Source: Helicoverpa zea (Eukaryota; Arthropoda; Insecta; Lepidoptera; Noctuidae). From it: a stretch of 64,000 nucleotides of DNA. The stretch lies in assembly GCF_022581195.2 (NCBI RefSeq), contig NC_061475.1:1302001-1366000 (forward strand), given 5' to 3'. The position numbers and the translations under genes are program-made. The notes beneath the pieces are model-generated. The model was not told the DNA's origin and did not search any database. It saw only the letters and a list, made by a program, of their open reading frames with translations. Position 1 is the first letter of the stretch. Each line of letters begins with the position of its first letter. Positions 12,070 to 23,432 of the stretch are shown here, piece by piece.

Positions 12070-13340
12070 ACGATCACAACAATCGTGATATTTCGAAATT
12101 TCATCACCGTATAGAATTTAAAATTGTGTAATACCTAGGTCTAAGCTAAAAATATATTGAAATGTATTCGCTCCATTTTCATCCAATCAAAAACCTCTAA
12201 TTGGCTAATTATCACAGCTACGTAGATATGTGCCTTTAATTTTAATGTAATCCCGTTTTCCCCGCTACCCGTGTAAAGAGGAAAGGTCTGTCCATCGGTA
12301 GAAACCGCAGGAACCCCAATTAAATGTCTAGTTAGGGGTCCTGATAGCTTAGTTCAATCGGTAACGAATATAGCCTGTAGCTAACCACAGATTAGATATA
12401 GAGCGCCCATAGATTTGAGTCTATTAGGTTGGTAGGATTGGAAAATAGCCGATGAAATTACGATTTAGTTTTAATGACCTATGAACCAAATATAAGTCTG
12501 TCTAATTTAAATTGAAGAAGAAAACCCTTACAATCGTTTGCTTTATAATTTCTTTTATAAAATATAGTCTAGAACCTTTCTAAATCAACAATTTGTCACA
12601 CCCAATTAATAATCTTTTCGTTTTTAATCATAAAACTTTAATGTGTTCAAAATAACTAATTAATAAACATTTATAACAACTGTGATTAATATTTTGTAAC
12701 CAAATATTAATTTAGTCAATCAAATATGCAAATGTGCACTCATAAAGTTAAATATTGCAGTTCATATGGAATTAGAATTACATAATTTTAACTAATTAGT
12801 ACAAAATGTTAGTAAACAGATAATTTGTTTGATTTATTATTTTATTGACGTTATAGAATCATCTTCAGTATATCGCAGTGGAGAATCGTATTTTAATTAT
12901 GACTTAGGTACTTTGATTTAAGTAGTTGCTACATTTACTCGTAACCATGAAGCTTTGTGCGGTTTCATTTACCGGTTGAATCAATTTTCTTTTTGGGTAC
13001 TTGTGAATATACCTACTATTGTGTACCTATAGGTTAGGCAGGTTACAGTTTCCTACGTTACAGAATCCGTTTAAACTGTTACCTAGGTAAGTACTTCTGC
13101 TGTGAACACAATAAAAATAAAGTTAAAGACAATATTGATACATTTGGCAGATGTCCGAAAGAAAAACTATAAAATTTCTAATACAGACACCACTTCACAT
13201 CCAACATAACGTTCCAAATCTTTATCCGACTTCCCAAAATTTCTTCTTCAAATGTAGATATGCATTTTATAATCTACACACCATTTCTAAACCTACATTC
13301 AAATAATAGGTATTCAACACAAATCACAGTCCACGTGGTG
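12070..13340. other. No gene seen
   Basis: AT-rich. No exon, repeat or RNA gene that I can support. Confidence 0.4.
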
Positions 13341-13345
13341 TATCG

Positions 13346-13720
13346 ATAAAAATATAAATGTTTAAATTCGGTTGCGCTTGCATCGATCGGCGGCAGGTGG
13401 ACTACGTGGGACCCGTCACCTGACGCGACCTATATTTTATTTATGAGCGAGATCCGAGAGATGTGATGAGCTGTTTATCGATATATCGATAGTTAGTGTG
13501 TAGTGAGTGTGTTGTGTTTAGAGATTGGTGCATAAAAATATAAATGTTTAAATTCGGTTGTGCTTGCATCGATCGGCGGCAGGTGGACTACGTGGGACCC
13601 GTCACCTGACGTGACTTATATTTTATTTATGAGCGAGATCCGAGGGATGTGATGAGCTGTTTATCGATATTTGAGGGTAAGTTTATCGACAGGAAGTATG
13701 AGTGTGTTGTGTTTGGAGAT
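13346..13720. repeat. Tandem duplication, two units of about 186 bp
   Basis: The units 13346-13531 and 13532-13720 both contain ataaaaatataaatgttta, atcgatcggcggcaggtgga and gagcgagatccgag. The internal part is more GC-rich than its surroundings. The units differ at only a few bases until about 140 nt, then diverge slightly before a shared gtgtgttgtgttt block. No conserved open frame spans both units, so it is a recent local duplication of non-coding or regulatory DNA. Confidence 0.8.
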
Positions 13721-15240
13721 GCATGAACAAAATGGTGCTTATTATTTTTGGTTTCAAATTATTTTCATATGACACAAAGATGTTTCTAGTTTAAAGTGTA
13801 ATAACTTAGTCCCTGCTTTTAAAAAGCCTTTATATTACCTAATTTAATATTTATATTGTATTTTTTTTATTGCTTAAAGTCGTTATAGTTATTGTGTACT
13901 TAATTGTATTGAACATTACCTACTCCTGACCCAGCTGAAAACTCTTACGAATTTATAATGATGAGAAATAAAGACAAAATAATGTAGTAAGTAGTACATA
14001 TTTCCATCCCAATTTGTCTCCCTGTCTCATACATATTTGCCGTCATTCTTACAACTTGAAAGATGTGGGACCACAATGTAAAATGCTAACTCTTACTTTT
14101 ATGAGATGGTGTTTAAATTTTATGCTTTGAACATAAGTTCTGAAACTTTCTGAGATAACATCAGACTCAGACAGCGCGTGTTGATTTTAATGTTCAAACT
14201 TAGTTCTGATAATGCTGTAAAAATGCAATTTGGATTTTTAAACAGATAATAAGAATAATAGTTAAAGTTATCACATTTTATTCGCATATTTAAATAAAAA
14301 ATTCTGTACAAAAACAAATCGATCTTTGGCTTTAAGTACTTGACTTGACTTCTATCACAACTTCAAAAAAAAATCCAACATTACCAAAGTTAACATAAAT
14401 AGTTACTTACAGCCAATTCATTGCACATATCGTGCTATAAAAATATATATCGATATTAAAAATATTTACGTTTGTATCGACATATTCCCCTCACTACTAG
14501 TAAGCCCAATAAGACAATACAGCGCTAAGTGTTCGCCGTAGGTATCCGTTACAGCGCTCTCACAAAAAATATCCCTTCCCTACCCGGATGATACCCAATA
14601 ATATCTTAAATTAATTCAACAGTACCCCGTTGAATTAATTTGGCGTACTCTCTGTTTTTAACCGATGTCCCAAAAAGGAGGAGGTTCTCAATTCGTCGGG
14701 ATCTTTTTTTTTAAATAAAATAAATTACCCATAGATAATATCTATGACCCATAGATAACTAATATTATAAATGTCACTCGATATTTTTTAGATACCTAGT
14801 TCATTTATGTATTACAGTCTTTCATATGTTACAAACGCCTGGACCAATTAATATGAAAAATGGCGCTGTAAGATAGTTATAAGTACATAAATGACATTCG
14901 GGAGACACTTATGGTCTTTTTATTATGAAGTTCCATGAAATAAATCCTTCAGGACGCCGTTAACAGTCGTTTAAATGAGAGGAAACTAATTTATCATTAA
15001 AGGAACACACATTAAAATAACAGTTTCCTACACAAGTCAACACTAATTATAAATGCGAGCATATTGCATCAAAAACGTAGGTGTGAAACCAATGACCTAA
15101 ATGGTAGCATTAAACTGAAAAGTTTATACAGCCCAAAATAACTGCTACTGATGGAAACCAGAGAGTTCACACATCCGGCAATCAATTGGATTTGACATCT
15201 ATCATCTTAGAGCATGTAACTTACTGGAACCGCCACAAGC
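13720..15240. other. No gene seen; short CCGA(C/T)GTCCC repeat fragment at 14657-14695
   Basis: AT-rich. The only recognisable piece is a short fragment of the 11425-11790 repeat family. Confidence 0.4.
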
Positions 15241-15245
15241 ATAAA

Positions 15246-15480
15246 TCATCATAATCAGCATCTTCCGAGCCTTTCCCCAACTATGTTGGGATCGGCTTCC
15301 AGTCTAACCGGATGCAGTCTAGTACCAGTGCAATGTTTTACAAGGAGCGAAGCGATTGCCTATCTGACATCCTAAACTCAGTTAACCGGGCAACCCAATG
15401 ACCCTTGGTAAGACTGGTTCAAACTTTCTGGCTTCTAATGCACTTGCGACGAAGCAACGCAACAAATATGGTAGCTTATT
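15246..15480 (-). mobile_element. SINE-1 fragment (tRNA-derived family)
   Basis: Carries the family blocks gggatcggcttccagtctaa, gtttacaaggagc-like and gttaaccgggcaacccaatg, in the same orientation as the full copy at 27768-28150. The tRNA-like head is missing. Confidence 0.7.
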
Positions 15481-17090
15481 ATTGCTTTTTAAGATCACAT
15501 TGTGTGTAGCGACACACACAAGACAAAATTGATAAACACAACCATGTAACTACTTTTCGCACTCATACGAGCATGAGGGTGCGGTGATCTCGTATCTTTG
15601 GCAGAAGGTAAGGCACGACATTGGCGTCTCTTGTTAATTCAATCATCTAAGTCGATCAGACGCTGCAAGTAGAGACAACGGATTTAAAGATATTGTACAG
15701 ACGCCATATTTTCAAGATGGCGGGTTGAAAGCAGCTGTTTTCTTTGATTTGAACAATTGGAGTCAGCAGCCTTTTTATACTTTTTTGATTGCTTTCTAGG
15801 TAAAATGGGTGTAGAATTGTAGATATACAGGGTCTTTATAATATCATCAACCTAATCTTACCTTGTTAAGCAATAATGATGGTCCTCATATTATCGTCCT
15901 CGTATTGCTAGCGTCCACCAGCATCTCGTGGATCCTATACGCACCATGATAAAAAGCAGCATAAGAAGGTACCACCTTCCTGGGTTATCTAATTAATACC
16001 AACTGAAAAAAATATCCCAGTCTAGTAGTTTCTAATAGGTACCAATATAGATAATAAATACCTACCAATATTCAGGAAAAATTTACTTGTACGGAGCAAA
16101 ATCTCCATCCATAACAAAAATCTTTGGGAAAAAAACATACTTGATCATTCATCAAACCAACCATACCTTGGCTCTGTCCAACGGTCCAACCCAGGTCTTT
16201 TAGACAGCCTAAGTGTGATCAATTTGTCATCAACACATCCATAGCTTTGTTTGATAGTGTTATAAATAAAAGATACGCACGAAAATAAATTAAAACTCCA
16301 TACCAAGTCGATCATTATGCGGGTAAAACCGCAGCAAACGGCTAGTTTTCCCCGAAACCGAAGGAAAGCTAATAAAACTTGCAAGTGCAGTACAAAGTGA
16401 CAGGTTATGTGCTGAACCCGTGTTGAATTATGTATGTGTGTCACCACGCTCCATTTACTTAGGGGGTTCGAGTGACGTCAGTGCGTTTGACGGGAGCAAA
16501 GATGTAAATAACAAACTTATACTATGTATAAAAAAAAACTAGAGGTGTTATTAGTACAAAAACATTAAACACGTGTTAAACGCAATAACACCGTAGTTTT
16601 GCGTGGTGTCTTGAAGTTATGTTCATCTTAAGAGTACCTGCCTCCTAGGTAGGCATGAAAAAATAGTTACCTAGGTATATCCCTTCTCCCAGTTTCAAAA
16701 TATTTCCGGAGATTACATAATTAAGCACCATTTTCCAGGAAACCTAGCTTAAGGGAGTCAAACTGACATGGTGGCATTTTCTCTAAGCTTCTTCATCAAA
16801 AACATTTTCATCAATTAGAAATAAGATAGTAAAAAATAGGATTGAATCAAAGCCGTTTATTAGTGTGCAAATATTGAAATGCAACTAAGTATATAAATAT
16901 ATATTTATTCATTCAAAATTTCATAGACGTTCCGACTTAAAAACTAAAACTTCAGTCATACATCCTTAAAAACCTGCATCTAATTAAAAGAAAATAAAAT
17001 TCTTCTACAAAACTTTCTAGAAGTTTCCAATAGAAATAAAATCAATAGGTAAGCTCACACAGTCTGATTTTACCGATCATTAAAAGTTTT
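15480..17090. other. No gene seen
   Basis: AT-rich with short random frames. Nothing I can assign. Confidence 0.4.
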
Positions 17091-17098
17091 ATTTATCA

Positions 17099-17231
17099 AA
17101 CAGCGAGTGGCGACGGTATGGCGCGGCGGCGGCGACTCGGCGCCCTCCCCGGAACATCGCCAAACTTGGGTACCAAGATGTGGAGTGAATGGAAGTGGCT
17201 GGTGCTGCGAGGGTTAGGTAGCGAGCGTGCC
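17099..17231 (-). CDS. Possible 3'-terminal exon of an unidentified minus-strand gene
   Basis: On the minus strand a pyrimidine-rich acceptor (cctttttcag) precedes a GC-rich open stretch of about 44 codons. It ends ...RAIPSPLAV and a TGA, and AATAAA follows almost immediately (about 17091-17096). The base composition differs sharply from the flanks, and the acceptor-ORF-polyA order is what a terminal exon looks like. I do not recognise the protein and cannot place upstream exons, and an overlapping frame is also open. It could equally be part of a GC-rich MITE. Confidence 0.25.
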
Positions 17232-17374
17232 TGAAAAAGGAAAAAATATGTTTTTTTGGTTGTTCTACGAAATGTACATATATGTATAATGTTGTTAGAT
17301 AATTTCCGATAAACAATAGCATACCTGCTGCATTATAATAGGATAATGATACCAACATTATCCTATTAAAATGC

Positions 17375-17640
17375 CATCATCATCTCCTGAGCCGTTTTCC
17401 CAACTATATTAGAGTCGGCTTCCAGTCTAACCGGATGCAGCTCAGTACCAGTGTTTTACAAGGAGCAACTGCCCTATCTGACCTCTTCAACCCAGTTACC
17501 CAGGCAACCCAATACCCATTGGTAAGACTGGTTGTCAGACTTACTGGCTTTTGACTACCCGTAACGACATCCAAAGTTCAAACGACAGTATATCGTGCCT
17601 TCCGAGACACTGAAGAACTTGTCATGACAAGCTAACATGA
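17375..17640 (-). mobile_element. SINE-1 fragment
   Basis: Contains tcggcttccagtctaaccgg, cagtaccagtgttttacaag, ggcaacccaatacccattgg and gtaacgac blocks of the SINE-1 family, in the same orientation as 27768-28150. The tRNA-derived head is lost. Confidence 0.7.
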
Positions 17641-18112
17641 ATAAAAAAAAACTGGCCACTTCTAGAAAACTCTCAAGATGTCAGAGAACTTAGAGCAAGC
17701 AAAATGCGTACGATACGCCAGTCTAACCGAAATTGGTCAGGCACGGGCCAACTTAAGTGATTGGAAGAATTTTTCCTCAACACTTAATGTATGGACGTCG
17801 CTTTTATTATTGATATACTGCGTGGAACGGAATGCTCGATTCAGATTGAATTTTTAAGTGGAATAAGGTATATTTATGGGCTTATTCCGTAAATTAAATT
17901 GAGGATTGTTGGCTTTCTAAGTAAAAACATAGTGGTCACCAATTCACAGCTCCTTCCTCCTCTTTCCTTAAAAATCGGTTCAGCCAAGCGTAAGAATAAT
18001 CGTACTGAAAAACATGTAGGTACCTAGTGCCTTTGAAGTCGGTTTAAAACATTAATTTATCAAACTACCTATTGATTAAAATGTCCGTCTTGTCTAATCA
18101 GATCCTAATACG

Positions 18113-19404
18113 TAAGGCTGCCTTTTAAGTTCTGTCGTTTGCTAACGCGATTATAAAAAAAATATATATGCCATTTTCATCTTTTTGAATTTACAATTCG
18201 AAAACAAAAGATTTTTTTTTAATTGGTCGAATAGTTTTATTGTACTGTCTATTCAAAGGTGACAAGTCAGTTGTCAAAATGGAAATGTCTAAGGAAAATT
18301 TACGTGTTTACGTGTAATAATTTTCTACAACTTTAAAAGGGGATTTTCGCCACTTCAGCGCTTTGAGGAGATTAGTTCTATGTTTAGTGATGTAGCACCA
18401 TGCTTTAAGATTGTAGAACGCTGATATTTAGAATTTCAACGTAAGCACTCTAGCTTCGGTGACAGGCCACGTGAGGGTCGTCCAAAAACCGCCATGACGC
18501 AAGTTTATATCGAGGCTGTGCGGCAGCTAATCCTCGCAGACGAACATGTAACATACAGTAAAATAGAGGCATCCGTGGGCATTTCAGGGACCACTATCCA
18601 AAAAATTCTGCACGAGGAACTTGGCGTAAAAAAGTTGATCTCTCGTTGGATACCCCATTTTCTTAGCGACGACCAAAAAACAGCCCGTGTAAGTTAGTGT
18701 CGCAAAACTCCGCAGCGATTTAACGGAGGAGAGTCAAAGCATGTCTATGATATAGTCAGGGGTGACGAGTCTTGAATATATGCTTGCGATCTATATTCCA
18801 AGCAGCAATCAACTGTCTGGGTCTTCCAAGACGAGCCAAAACCGACCGGAGTCGTTCGTTCAAGAATCACTTTAAAAAAAAATGGTTGCCTCGTTTGTGG
18901 CAAACGGTGCCCACCTCGCCACTATTGTACTAGAATATTGCAAAACGGTTACCGCTGACTAGTATACCACTATTTGTTTGCCACAAGTCATCACCGAATT
19001 TAGAAAAAATAATTCAAGACCGAATGATCCTGCACCATGACAGTGCAAGTTCGCACACCGCCCGCCAAACAAATACGTTTTTGAATTCCCAAAATGTTAA
19101 AATTTTGGATCATCCACCTGACAGCCCTTACTTAAGCACTAACTATTTTATTACACCCCCCAAAATTAAGCAAATTCTTCGTGGTCTACCTTTTAGCACA
19201 CCTGAAGAAGCTGTTGATGCATGCAAATAGGCCGTTTTGACTACCCCCACTTTGGAATGGAATAAATATTTCAAAAACTGTTTTGAACGAATGCAAAAGA
19301 ACATTAAATATCCCTAAGTATTCTTAAAAAAACAATAAACAGTAATAACCTATTGGATTGTCTATACTTATTTCAAACGACACAACTTAAAAGGCAGCCC
19401 TCGT
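18113..19404 (+). mobile_element. Dead DD34D mariner element
   Basis: Terminal inverted repeats aggctgccttttaagttctg (from about 18115) and a matching inverted block ending ggcagccctcgta (about 19403) enclose a decayed mariner transposase. Both ends lie next to TA-containing sequence, though the exact termini are blurred by a small indel. Confidence 0.8.
18280..19316 (+). pseudogene. Mariner (DD34D) transposase pseudogene
   Basis: Recognisable pieces occur in order. There is an N-terminal start near 18280 with several stops. A helix-turn-helix part at 18494-18697 contains VGISGTTIQKILHEELGVKK and RWIPHFLSDDQKTARVS. A broken GDES catalytic region lies near 18760, where TGA replaces the next codon. 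The HHDSASSHTA motif is at about 19036. The third catalytic Asp region is degraded (NYFI where xDFF would be expected). Multiple frameshifts and stops make it non-functional. The intact family protein is about 345 aa. Confidence 0.85.
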
Positions 19405-19615
19405 ACATTAGCGTTACGTAATTTGATTAGTCTGAATCTCGTCAGTAATATAGGCATACTACGTTAGACCTATTCATCTGTTTACTGCGTGAACGGAACG
19501 TTCTACATTCATGCGATCCTGCAGTTAGCAACAATGTAAAGCAATATGGACGCGATATTCGAAATTCAAATTAACGGTACCTATTTACCAAAGATGTAAT
19601 ATCCTAATTACCTAC
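19405..19615. other. No gene seen
   Basis: Short spacer between the mariner and a MITE. Confidence 0.4.
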
Positions 19616-19846
19616 TATAGTTCGGCCATTCAGAGAATGCGTTCCTGACACGTCGCGATTGAACTGACGACGTAATAACATTCATTGATTATTGATATAA
19701 TAATGTTGTTTTAATGCTCCTCAATTGTTAAAACGGTAAACAACCAGCAAAAATATTTTTATCGTAACTGCAACGCCATTGCAAAGTTACGTCGTCAGTT
19801 CAATCGCGACGTGTCAGGAACGCATTCTCTGAATGGCCGAACTATA
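19616..19846. mobile_element. 231-bp MITE, copy 1
   Basis: Ends are tatagttcggccattcagag and its reverse complement. The arms continue with cgttcctgacacgtcgcgat. The length is 231 bp and the TA-rich ends suggest a TA target site (Tc1/mariner-type mobilisation), which is inference. Its internal part is inverted relative to the copies at 38328-38558 and 42389-42619. Confidence 0.9.
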
Positions 19847-19849
19847 AAG

Positions 19850-22800
19850 AGTTTCCAAACTATTGTCTATGTTTCTTGAAGTATACTAGATAAAAGTGCT
19901 TAAATAATTACCTTGATTTAGAGTAAAAAGGGTTTTGAGCTAAATAAATAAATCCAATAAATCTCCGCAGTCAAACTACGCTTGCCACGTGAAGCGGTGC
20001 ATGGGTGACCGCTTTTCTTAACCTCTTGCGACCCCTTTTGTATCTTTGAGAGCACGTAAAGCTGACGATCGCGATATATCGTGTGAATAAATCGTTGGCA
20101 TTCGATTTTCTAAACTCTAAAAGAATCTTCTTGGTCTGAACTTTTTTCTAATTTGACCAAAAAGAATTGTAGCGTTTTGGCGCCATTAACTATGAATATG
20201 GTTGAGATAGTTTTTTGTTAATTATTAATGGAATAAATGGAATTTTATGATTTGATTACTTTAAAATATACACATTAAAAAGGGTTTTACGAGGTATTTC
20301 TTAAGAACTCTCTTCTGCAAATAATACAAAGAATGCCATTTGTATGCTAATTTGACTATAAAAAATGTTATTAGTCAAATGAGCATTTAAATTCCTGCGG
20401 AAGCGGCACTAGGATCACTAACAAAATGTTTTAAAAATCGGTTTGATTTCTATTATTTTATTAGGTAGGTATTATTTAATAGCTTTTTAATGGTTGTTGA
20501 GTGTAATAAAAAGAATAATAAATTATCATATTCCGTTCGATTCTTAGTATTTTTTTATTACTAGTTCTCGCCAGCGTTTCTACCTGAGTGTAAAGTAGCC
20601 TATAACCTTCCTCGATATGTCCTTTTTAACACTAAAATATTTTTGCAACTGGTTCAGTTTCTTAGATTAGCTCGTTCAAGCAAACATAATTCTCCAGATT
20701 GTTATAATAAACTACAATTATGTACAAAAACGCGTGGCGAATTCTAACATGATTAGAAATCTCTGAAATTAGTACTTAGCGTATCTACCTAGGTTGGTAT
20801 CGTGAGTACGCCATTTCGCGAAATCGGGACAGTAATTAAAATCTAGGTAGCCAATCAATCGATTAATTAGACTGACAGTTCCGATGTATCCGTATATATC
20901 GCTAGTGGAATATTAAATCGATAATCGGAACCAATTTGGGTAACTTAACGAACGAATACGTGAGCCAATAATTTAAGTTACGTTCATACATTCGGTGTTT
21001 TAGAGTAAATTAGCTTTGTTTTAGCTTCATAAAATGCTTATTGGATAGCAAACTTAACTGGTTTGGTTAACAAAATATTAGGTACTATTGTATTATTTGA
21101 ATATTCATAGATTTAAGTGACGCAGTTTACACTGTTCACACACATTTTCAACTCGATTAACATTGGATTTCTATAATCTAAGTATCTGTCGATTCTCCTC
21201 TTCCTGACAAAATTCTCTAACTAAAGTAAAGCAAATAAATAAATAATTTAAATCCGCAGTTAGTAGTATAAACAAATGTACAGATCTAATGCAAAACTTA
21301 TTAATTGAAATAATTATGAAAAGCATCCTTCTTATTAGTTTTTTTCCATAGGTAATCTAGGTAATTACCTACCTACTAACATAGTATTACTTACTAATCC
21401 TTTTATTTTTACTTTTCAGCTACCTATTTAATTAAAAACAAAGCGAAAAAGAAGCGAGCCACGAAAATGGCGACCGTTCAGTAAGAAAGCTCCATGAATA
21501 TTTCTAGAACCATCCATTACACCACCCAACAATGTAAGATACACACATAAACTTCCAGGAAACAAATTAATTACAAATGATAATAAAATGGTTACGGCCA
21601 ATACAACTTGACCTAGTTACATTTAATTATAAGTTCGCGGATTTTACTGTCACCAAACTTTAGATTTACTAACATCCCATTGGCGTTTAAGGAGTTAATA
21701 CATGTTTCTTGAAAATACCGCTTTAGTTTATAGAAATTAACTTCTATGAAGTCTTTTTTTTTTGTTCTATTGAATAAATTATATGAAACTTTAACACTCT
21801 CTCTACTTTCTTTATATTTATATTTTTTTCTCCCATCCAACTTTCCTTAAATATGTGTATGTATTGTTTATTTGCGTATACTTGTATATATATGTACCTA
21901 TTAAATCATTATTTGTACGCCTACTACCCTTAATCTATCTACCTATTTAAAATCGACTCCATCCAAAGGTTGTCTGTAAGAGATTGCTTTTGAGCGATAA
22001 GACCGTCTGTTTGTTTTAGTGTATAATAAAGAATATTCTATTCTATTCTATAATAACAATTTCGTGTAATTTTTTTTATATGTAAATCGTCTTAATTTAG
22101 GAACAATACAATTTAAATAAGCAAATTAGTTATACGGAACCAAGAAGCTAATAACACTATAATACAACCTGAACTGAGGGCAGCGCCATCTATTAGCCAA
22201 TAGCTGAACTTAGTAGTTTTGAGTTTGGTAAAAGCTCAGCACTGGTTCACAACCATAGACGTAATATCACAACACAACGATACTTGTACGAGAGGTTGCT
22301 GAGACGATACACAATAAATATTTATGCCATGTAAATAATGATAATTTATAAAATTACTACATACAATTTTTGACTTCAATATTTGCATTCATTCTTATTT
22401 TGTTTGCTTTTATTGCATTTTCAGATGGTGTTTTTGCATCTGGCAACAATAATTCAAAAATTACAACAGCTACAAACAACTGGGCCAATTTTACACTGTT
22501 TACAAAATAAAACGAATGAAAGTGGAAATATTTTAAGATCATCTCAGTAAAACTTTTTTTCTACATTGAAAGCACTTCAACAACACTTTGATAAAGTTTT
22601 CGCAAACTTTTACTGCCTGATAAAAGGCGTTGTTAAATGTTACCGAATAATTCGTTAATCCTTGGTTAATCCTATTTTAATGAAGGTCATTGCAGTATAG
22701 TTCGTATTTTTTTATCATATCTAACCATGGCTGACGGACTGGCGACCCTTGTAACATAGAACGTATTCGGATTTATTAAAAATGTATAACTAAATCTTTT

Positions 22801-22900
22801 TAGATCTTTTACGAGAATATTTTGATATTATGTTCGAAATATATACACATAATTTAAATAAAGAAAATAAAATAAAAACTTAAAAAACATTGTCACAATA
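19850..22900. other. No gene seen; decayed Helitron-like fragment near 20560-20700
   Basis: AT-rich. A diverged Lep1-like piece (actagttctcgccagcg..., gtagcctataaccttcctcg) lies near 20560-20690. The rest has no supported exon. The INCENP promoter must lie toward the right end of this stretch or just after it. Confidence 0.4.
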
Positions 22901-23070
22901 AAATACTATAATTTTAGTGTATCCGAACGCAACGCAACGGCTGCTGAGTGTTTTTTCCGGAATGTTGGCCACCCGTCTTTTCAATTTCAAACGGTTTTCG
23001 ATCGTGTAGTGTTTTATGGCGTTTGTCAAATTAACTAAACTTTTCGAAAAGTGGAGTTTATATCACAGTT

Positions 23071-23432
23071 ATGTCTATTTTTAACGAATTGATGACAAAA
23101 ATCAATGCAATATCTGACGATATTGTAAAAAACTTTAATAATGACTTACAGGTAATAAGCGTTTATAGATAAAAAGTGGTTTTAGTGCTACTAGGAATCT
23201 GTTACCTTCAAATCGAATTCATTAATGTGTTTATTGTTATTTCTACATCTGAAGTGTGTTGTTTCTGTTGATTAGTGTGTGATACAGTGTGAAAGTTGTA
23301 AATGTTGTGATTTACAGGCCGCGTTCGATTCTCTTGCTAAATTCGAAGAGGAATTTCATAATGGACGGAGAAAGGCGCGGGAGAAAGCATCTAAAGATAT
23401 TACCCCTATGACGACCGTTCACGAGGATGAAG
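23071..23432 (+). CDS. INCENP: INCENP exons 1-2: N-terminal centromere-targeting region
   Basis: The ATG at 23071 opens MSIFNELMTKINAISDDIV, followed after a 166-bp intron by a helical, charged stretch (LAKFEEEFHNGRRKAREKA). In INCENP the first 50-60 residues form a helix that bundles with Survivin and Borealin. The position and helical character fit that role, but residue-level matching to the CEN box is inference. No earlier in-frame ATG lies close upstream. Confidence 0.75.

Noticed and set aside
16145..16447. 100-codon minus-strand frame
   Set aside because: No motif, no codon bias, and no splice partners; AT-rich chance frame.
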